A stretch of DNA of 64,000 bases from Jacaranda mimosifolia. Its lineage: Eukaryota > Streptophyta > Magnoliopsida > Lamiales > Bignoniaceae. Position numbers and translations under genes: made by a program. Under the pieces are notes generated by a model that ran no database searches, was not told the DNA's origin, and saw only the letters and a program-made list of their open reading frames with translations. The first letter of the stretch is position 1; each line of letters begins with the position of its first letter. Positions 57,116-64,000 of the stretch are shown here, piece after piece. Location: assembly GCA_018894105.1 (NCBI GenBank), contig CM032118.1, positions 32,654,690 to 32,718,689 of the forward strand, read 5' to 3'.

Positions 57116-58306
57116 TAATATATCTATGAATCAAAACCCAATTTTATTGATTGTATTTTTGTAAATCTATTATTCTATTATTATGATATGTATGTATTGA
57201 TATTCTTTTTATGATACGCAAGATTGAATAAATTTAAATCATGTATGCATCTATATGACGGAATATGATTTTCTTATGTTATGGTTTGTTCGAATTTGTG
57301 TATATACATATATCCACGGAATCTGCCAATTTTCTTTTGCTTGGATGATTTTTTAAATTCTAATGAGGCATGGAACACTTTTGCTTTGCTTGAATCATGG
57401 AACACTTTTGCTTTAAATTCCACCAAAGGCTACATAATACGGGACAGCAATATCTATGTTTCACATATAAATTTTGCCGAAGGCTGCGTGACAGTATAGA
57501 TATATATTGGCTAAATAGGATTGTTTTGCATATATGTTAACAACTTATCATTGGAGATTATGTTTTGTATATATATATATATATATATATGGTCAATTAC
57601 ATTATTCCTGTAATATGTTAATGGATCAAACATAATGTCTTATTATGCATTTTCTTTGGTTTAGACTTTAATTAATATATATATATATGTGTGTGTGTGT
57701 ATTGAGACAAAATATATTTGTGGGGATGCATAATAATTAAATAAATCAGATTCTGAAACAATTTGAATGCTACCAAAAAAATAAATTGTTACAACTCCCC
57801 AAAGTACATATTGTTCTTGTGCTTAAATTTATGGGAGTCTTGTATACATATTGCACGTGTGCAAGTTGGGCAATTAGTTATTAAATTCAGTCATCTGCTT
57901 ATTTTATGGGTTAAAATAAATAGTTACACCAAAGTGTTTTATTTATTGAGACCTATAAAATTTGTGGCATGCATATTTTGAGTTGGTATTATTATGCATT
58001 CTTACCTGCCCAAAGGGGGTTAGATATGTGTGATAATTGATTTTATTGGTGCATAACATATTGATGAGAATATATTAATTTAGATTATTTGTTTCCCAAA
58101 GGAAGCGACTCTTCAACAATTAGTATATCTCTATACCGTTCTTGCATGAGAGGCCTTGTGTGTGTGGCATTCTCTGCACAAAAGAGAGTTTTTCATGACT
58201 CACGAGGGCTTTATGAGGAATTAAGCTCTATTGTTCTCAGCTTACTCTTGTTAATTGCCTATTATTAATGTGGTTTGTTACATTCTTGTTGTTTTGGATA
58301 GTTACT
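57116..58306 (+). other. Copia leader, non-coding, with microsatellites
   Basis: About 1.2 kb between primer site and gag. It holds (TA)n at about 57568-57590 and (AT)n(GT)n at about 57674-57701. A 20 bp phrase (CATGGAACACTTTTGCTTT) occurs twice in tandem near 57370-57415. Confidence 0.7.
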
Positions 58307-59190
58307 ATGAATTTAAATAATGGTAATGCAACTATTAAAGTGTTGAATGGTGGAAATTATAAAAGATGGAAGCGTGATATTGAGTTTACCCTGGGATTAG
58401 TTGATATTGATATAGCTCTTCGAGATGATCAACCTCAACCTCCCTACCTGTTGATAATGCTTCCAACATTCTGAAAAGAGCTTATTCTTAGTGGGAGAGG
58501 TCTAATCGCCTGAGCCTTCTAGCTATGAAAAAGTCTATTGGAGAGCATCTGGTTAGTGCACTTCCTAAGGCCAATAATGCTAGGAAGTTTTTCCACGCAG
58601 TAGGACAAAGGTATCAAGTGTCTGATAAGTTTGAGGCTAGGAATCTAATGAGTGATTTGGCGAGTATGAAGTACAATAACTCTGGTGGGGTTAGGGAATA
58701 TATTTTGAAAATGGTTCATATCCAACCTAGACTCAAGGATCTTAATACTATCCTTCCTAATAATTATATTGTTCACACTACTCTCAATCCTTGCCTATGG
58801 AATTCAGTCAAATCAAAGCAGCCTATAACACCCAAAATGAGTCATGGAGTATTATTGATCTTATCTCCAAATGTGTCTCTGAGGAAGAGAAAATTAAAAG
58901 GGAGAGTGGACAGACAACCTTGCTTGTTTCTCATCCTGGTCCTAAATTTGGAAAGAGTTAAAACATCTCCAACCCTAAGAATCCTCATTATCGTTCTCAT
59001 AAGAAGGCTTAGAATACTAACATGCATGGTAATGGTCAGACCCATAACCTAGGAGTCCAAAAAGCTAGTATTAAAAAAGAAGTAAAATGTTACTTTTGTA
59101 AGAAGCCGGGCCATAAGAGGTTTGAGTGTCCTAATTTCCAAGCTTGGTTAGAAAAGAAGAAGCAAGAAGGTAATTCATTATCCCTAGTTT
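58307..59190 (+). pseudogene. Copia gag, broken
   Basis: Gag would build the virus-like particle. The ATG at 58307 starts MNLNNGNATIKVLNGGNYKR, with the typical LNGxNYxxWKRDIE opening of copia gag. After a frameshift near 58475, 58525-58830 reads KKSIGEHLVSALPKANNARK, FEARNLMSDLASMKYNNSGG, VREYILKM. A second frameshift near 58830 leads to the nucleic-acid-binding end with zinc knuckle CYFCKKPGHKRFEC (59088-59130), which keeps C-x2-C-x4-H-x4-C. Three different frames are needed to read it. The ATG choice is supported by the conserved opening; the open frame upstream of it lacks family similarity. Confidence 0.85.
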
Positions 59191-62100
59191 GTTTTGAGTC
59201 AAATTTAGTTGACATTCCTATTAATTCTTGGTGGCTTGTCAATGGGACAAATGTCCTTGTTGCAATTTCATTGTAGCAGTTCATAAACAAAAGGAAGCCA
59301 AGTAGAGAAGAGTCTAAGATTGGAGTAGCTAATAAAGCCCTAGCAATAGTAGAATATGTAGGAATAGTCATTTTGAACTTAGAATCTAGTTTTAAGCTTG
59401 TTTTAGAAAATGTCTTTTATGTACCGACTTTTACCCAAAATTTAATTTCTATTTCTGTTTTGGATAATTTGGGTCGGTTATGATGTTTCTTTTGGCAAAG
59501 GAAAGGTTAATTTGATTTTAGATTCTAAAATTATTGGTCACGGCATTTTATACAATGGCTTATATATGTTGACCTTGGTTTCTAATCAAATTTATTCATC
59601 CTTCAATATTGAAAATATAGTGTCCAAAAGACCCCTAAGTAATGACAACTCTTCTATGTTATGGCATAGACGTCCTGGCCATATTTCTAAAGATAGAATA
59701 GAAAGACTGATAAAAGCTGGCATTCTTCCTAGTCTTTATTTTGGGGACATGGAGATTTGTGTTGATTGTTTTAAGGGAAAATTAACTAAGTCCAAGAAAA
59801 AGGGTTCCACTCATAATTCTGACCTCTTGGAGATTATTCATATGGATGTCTCTAGCCCATATATTCCCACCTTATATGGTAATAAGTATTTTATCACCTT
59901 TATTGATGATTTTTCCCGATATGGTTATATTTATCTTATTAAAGAAAAATCTGATACTCTTGAAAAATTCAAGATTTTTAAGACTGAAGTTGAAAAACAA
60001 TTGGGAAAGGTCATTAAAATTGTAAGGTCTGACCGAGGTGGTGAATATTATGGCAAACATGATGAGATTGGGCAACATTTGGTACCATTTGCCAAATATT
60101 TACAAAAATTTGGAATTGTTGCTCAATATACCATGCTTGGGAGTCCAAAGCAAAATGGTGTAGCCGAAAGGCGTAATTACACCCTAGCTGAGATGATAAG
60201 GAGCATGATGAGTCAATGTGAGTTACATAAATTTCTTTGGGGTGAAGCCATAAGAACTTCTATGTATATACTTAATCGTGTTTCTACCAAATTAGTTCCT
60301 AAAATACCTTTTGAGTTATAGGTTGGTAGGAAGCCTAGCTTACATCATTTTCGCGTGTGGGGATGTCCTGCTAAGGTTAGAATTTATAACCCTTTTGAGA
60401 AAAAGACTGACCCCAAATCTACTCAAGGTTACTTCATTGGGTATCCAGATCATTCTAAAGGATATAGATTCTTTTGTCCTTTGCTTGGAACTCGAGTGGT
60501 TGAGTCTCAAACAGCTAAGTTCTTAGAGTATGATGTACCTGATAGGAGTGAATGTTCTCATCATATAGTAGTTGATGATCCAATTGAATCTATTACACTT
60601 TCCCTACCTGCTGCGCATGAAATTGAGAATCCCATGATCAAGTAGCAACACCTACTACTAATATGGAGGACGATTTGAATATTGATCCACCTCAAAATTA
60701 TATCCATCAAATGCCCCCTAGACGTTCTACTAGAGAGAGACGTACAACAATCCCTGATGACCACTATGTGTATCTCTTAGAAAGTGATTATGATGTTAAT
60801 CCTGTAGTTGATCCTATCAGCTATTCTGATGCCATGTCTATTACTCAATCAGACTTGTGGTTTAGTGCTATGGAGGATGAGATTCACTCAATGAAAGGGA
60901 ATAATGTATGGGAGTTAGTTAATCTACCCCAAGGTCGAAAGACTATAGGTTGCAAATGGGTGTTTAAAACCAAGAAAGACTCAAAATGGAAGATTAAAAG
61001 GTTTAAAGCTAGACTTGTAGCTAAAGGATTTACTCAAAAAGCTGGAATTGATTTTGGTGATTATTTCTCTCTTGTTTCCTCCAAAAATACCTTAATGATC
61101 ATTATAAGTTTAGTAGCACATTTTGACTTGGAACTCCACCAAATGGATGCTAGGATAGCTTTCTTTAATGGCGACCTTGATGAAGAAGTTTACATGACTC
61201 AACCAAAGGGTTTTATTCAAGAAGGGAAGGAACACGTTGTATGTAAGCTGAATAAGTCAATTTATGGCCTTAAACAGGCTTCTCGTCAATGGTACTTGAA
61301 GTTTGATAAAGTAGTGACTTCATTAGGTTTTGAGGAAAATAAGTTGGACCATTGCATTTACCTCAACACCAGTGGAAGTATATTCATATTTTTGGTGCTT
61401 TACGTTGATGATATTTTACTTTCTCGTAGTGATTTGGGTTTGCTCCATGCGACTAAACAAATGTTATGTCGTAGTTTTGACATGAAGGGTCTTGGTGAAG
61501 CATCTTTTGTTCTTGGAATTAAGATCCATCATGATAGGACTCGAGGTTTGTTAAGACTTTTTCAAGTGAGTTACATTGATCGTGTTTTGGCTAGGTTTAA
61601 CATGTAGAATTGTAAACCTGGTGATGTGCCTATTGTGAAAGGTAATAAACTTAGCATTGCACAGTACCTTAAAAACAAACTTGAGCAAGAGTCCGTGAAA
61701 AACATTCCTTACTCTAGTGTTGTTGGTAGTTTGATGTATGCATAAGTTTGCACTAGGCCTAATATAGCCTTCATTGTTGGTGTTCTTGGGCGCTATCTTT
61801 CTAATCCAAGACAAGAACATTGGGTGGCTGTTAAGAAAGTCTTGAGATATTTGAAGAAAACTAGAGACTTCATGCTCGTATATAGAAAAGTTGATTGTCT
61901 TGAGGTTATTGGATACTCGGATTTGGATTTTGCTGGTTGTCCTGATGACTTGAGATCTACTTCGAGTTATATTTTTACAATGCTAGGTGGAGCTATCTCA
62001 TGGAATAGTGTTAAGCAGACGCTTACCGCTTCATCAACCATGCAGGCTGAGTTTGTTGCTTGTTATGGAGCAGCCACGCATGCTGTATGGCTAAAGAACT

Positions 62101-62393
62101 TCATTTCAGGACTTTTGGTTGTTGATTCAATTTCTAGGTCATTGAGGATTTGTTGTGATAATGTTGTTGTTGTGTTCTTTTCAATAAATAATAAGTCCGT
62201 CAGTGCATCTAAACATATAGAGCTTAAATATCTTGCTGTGAGAGACTTGGTTAAAAATGGCACCATCATGATAGAGCATGTCGATACCGACTCTATGCTA
62301 GCGGCCCCTTTGACCAAAGGATTGAGGCCTATTATTTTCAAAAGACATGTAGAACACATGGGTATGATTGAGTTTTTTGATGTATTGGGTTAA
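59191..62393 (+). pseudogene. Copia pol (protease, integrase, RT, RNase H), broken
   Basis: Protease (about 59215-59480): WWLVNGTNVLVAIS stands where WWLDSGAT is usual, so the catalytic Asp is lost. Later ENVFYVPTFTQNLISIS is kept. Integrase: finger LWHRRPGH...CVDC (59660-59772), then IHMDV, RSDRGGEYY and NGVAERRN, a full D-D-E set, in 269 open codons from 59512. Stops at 60319 and 60643 and a frameshift near 60650 follow. RT (60663-61607, 314 codons open): GCKWVFKTKKDS, RFKARLVAKGFTQK, QMDARIAFFNGDLDEEVYM, YGLKQASRQWY and YVDDILL (61402). After TAG 61605 and TAA 61743, RNase H (to 62393) has GYSDLDFAG and TASSTMQAEFVA. The pol is nearly full length and needs only a few changes from an open frame, so it is the youngest-looking coding region in the window. 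Confidence 0.9.
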
Positions 62394-63142
62394 GTGAGAC
62401 CTTTTTAAAAAAAAAAATTGTTATAATATTGAAGCCTTTTATCTTATTGGCTTTTATTAATGTGAGATTCTTTTTCAACTGTTGATATAGTTGTTATAAT
62501 TGTATGCACATTTTGTGGTTATATCTCGCTTGACATGTACCTTGAGATTAGGTGTTGATCTTAAGAGTTGGGTATACCTCATAAATGACACCATGTTGTA
62601 TTTAGTTTTGAACAAGGCATACATGACTTCTTTTGAAGTTGGATTTTCTTGGAATTTCATATTGTTTCTAGAAATTCATGTCTACAAGAAAATCATGGAT
62701 TTTCTTGGGGTTTCCTATTGCTCAAGAGACTCATATCTTATAAGAAAATCAAATTTTCTTGGGATTTCATATAGTTCTAGAAATCCATGTCTTACAAGAA
62801 AATTGGAGGACCAACAATGAAATAGCATACATATTTGGGTCATATTTTAGTTGCTATTTCTTGCTACACCACCATGTCTGAATCCATGTCAGTGAATTGT
62901 TGGTATATGTGACCATGGAAGGTTTTGTGTTAATGAAAGATGCAATCACCGCCATGATCCAATATTAGTAATTTTTACTGGACCGGATTGTGTTGATAGT
63001 CTTGTCTCATTGTCGATTTCATTTCTTTAAATTGTGGCCACAGTTAAATTTTTTTTTTGTAATTTAGCCCGAGAGTCGTTTTCTCAAACTTTATCTTTTA
63101 TTTGTTATAAAGTTGCAATCAATATTTGTCCAAGTGGGAGAA
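62394..63142 (+). other. Copia 3' untranslated region with polypurine tract
   Basis: No coding domain. It holds the triple repeat at 62643-62807 and ends in the polypurine tract CAAGTGGGAGAA at 63131-63142. Confidence 0.7.
62643..62807 (+). repeat. Three tandem repeats of about 55 bp in the copia 3' UTR
   Basis: Copies start at 62643, 62699 and 62753, each ATTTTCTTGG...TTTC-TAT...TCATGTCT-ACAAGAAAAT with moderate divergence. Each copy starts with ATTTTCTTG and ends with its inverted form CAAGAAAAT (TAAGAAAAT in the second), so each unit could fold into a hairpin. Confidence 0.88.
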
Positions 63143-63567
63143 TGTTAGAATTTTACTCCAATATGTGGACTTCTATTAATTGGATTTGTTTTTTTTAATA
63201 AAATAAAAAGGGTCTAAATTAATACAATTAATAAGACAGACTGATATGGCCTAATATTTTGCCCCAATGTTGTTAAGGCCTTTTTCTAAACAGACTTGGT
63301 ACGACAGCTGGTGTAGGTCCAATCTTAGAAGCCCGTGATGGAAGGGCTCTCTAGAGTTTTATCTTATATATATTGTGGCTAGGTCCGTTCTTCACTCTAT
63401 GTTTTGATATTGTTATCCCATTAAAGTTGTCAAGTGGTTTGTGTGAGAAGGAGAGGAAGACTTAGTAATCAATCGTAAAATTGCAGGAATCATTAATCAT
63501 CAATCTCATGGCTCAAATAGGTATGTGAATAAATCAATCTATTTATAGTGTTTTGATTTCACGAATA
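63143..63567 (+). repeat. 3' LTR of the copia element, outer end missing
   Basis: Matches the 5' LTR from TGTTAGAATTTTA to CACGAATA. The 5' copy continues for about 34 more bases that have no match here. Confidence 0.88.
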
Positions 63568-64000
63568 CCTCTATAGCATGTGATTTGCCCATATAATTTA
63601 ATGTTGTAAATACTATCACTTCCAAAATATACAAATAACTTTCATATATAGAGTAATTTTAATTATTCTATTTAAACCTTTTGTTGTACTAATTTAAACT
63701 TAAGATGTTTTTATCCAACAACCCTAATCATTTTTTATACATTTAAGTTCTTAAATTTAAGTCCAGATTGCATATATAATTGCAAAGCCAACCGGATCAA
63801 TCCAAACTAGCTTGGGGGAATATTCCTAGATTTCATCATCCAAATCAAGGGCAACGATGAAAATGTAGGTTTATGATGCTTACTAGTGTAGGTAGGTAGG
63901 TAGGAAACACACTAGCCAAACGAGTAGGGAAAAATGGTTTTTCATAATAGAAATATCACGGGAGCCTATGCTAGAGAAGAAGCAAATGGATTAGTTTTAA
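63568..64000. other. Gene-free right edge
   Basis: No gene recognised. A short (TAGG)n repeat lies at about 63888-63903. Confidence 0.6.

Larger units (their letters stand above)
56645..63567 (+). mobile_element. Ty1/copia retrotransposon, nearly complete but inactive
   Basis: The 5' LTR (56645-57101) and 3' LTR (63143 to about 63567) both begin TGTTAGAATTTTA and agree at roughly nine of ten positions by eye. The primer site TTGGTATCGGAGC (57103-57115) follows the 5' LTR and the polypurine tract CAAGTGGGAGAA (63131-63142) precedes the 3' LTR. The coding order is gag, protease, integrase, RT, RNase H, the copia order. The last 34 bp or so of the 3' LTR are missing or diverged, so no target duplication could be confirmed (the left flank is GATAC). 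Frameshifts in gag and stops in pol make this copy inactive. Confidence 0.92.

Overview
The window is AT-rich nuclear DNA of a flowering plant, probably a eudicot. This rests on content: LTR retrotransposons primed by initiator-Met tRNA, chromodomain (chromovirus) elements, CACTA, PIF/Harbinger and hAT elements, a plant mobile domain gene, GT-AG introns, and no bacterial-type operons. I see no host gene that can be called with confidence. Nearly all coding signal belongs to decayed transposable elements, all broken by stops and frameshifts.

Layout. 1-4860 is gene-poor, with a possible LTR-element scar near 1489-1572 and a complete non-autonomous CACTA element at 3229-4399 (TSD TCT). 4861-13451 is a large PIF/Harbinger element with matching ends and a TAA target duplication. 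It carries a DDE transposase and a Myb/SANT-like gene on the + strand. It also carries a second Myb/SANT-like gene and a GRF zinc-finger/membrane gene on the - strand. 14751-19895 is a decayed Ty3/gypsy chromovirus (Reina-like) with a truncated 5' LTR.

21484-42284 is a three-level nest. The outermost unit is a minus-strand Ty3/gypsy element of Tat type: gag and protease are recognisable, reverse transcriptase through most of integrase is deleted, and an antisense extra gene with a plant mobile domain lies between pol and the 3' LTR. Inside it sits a plus-strand Tekay/Del-type chromovirus (22497-33774) with about 2.5 kb LTRs. Inside the pol of that element sits a 602 bp hAT-type element (27966-28567) with an 8 bp target duplication.

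About 44145-55399 is a degenerate minus-strand CACTA element: DUF4218/DUF4216 transposase tail and a Transposase_24-type gene, with no TNP2 core found. A 3195 bp solo LTR with a perfect TGATG duplication sits inside its transposase gene. 56645-63567 is a Ty1/copia element with nearly complete but broken gag-pol.

The pieces form no pathway. The window is a record of successive insertions, internal deletions and point decay. The most interesting parts are the antisense plant mobile domain gene in the deleted Tat element and the extra antisense gene pair in the Harbinger element. Names of families and lineages come from reading motifs by eye; no database search was possible.
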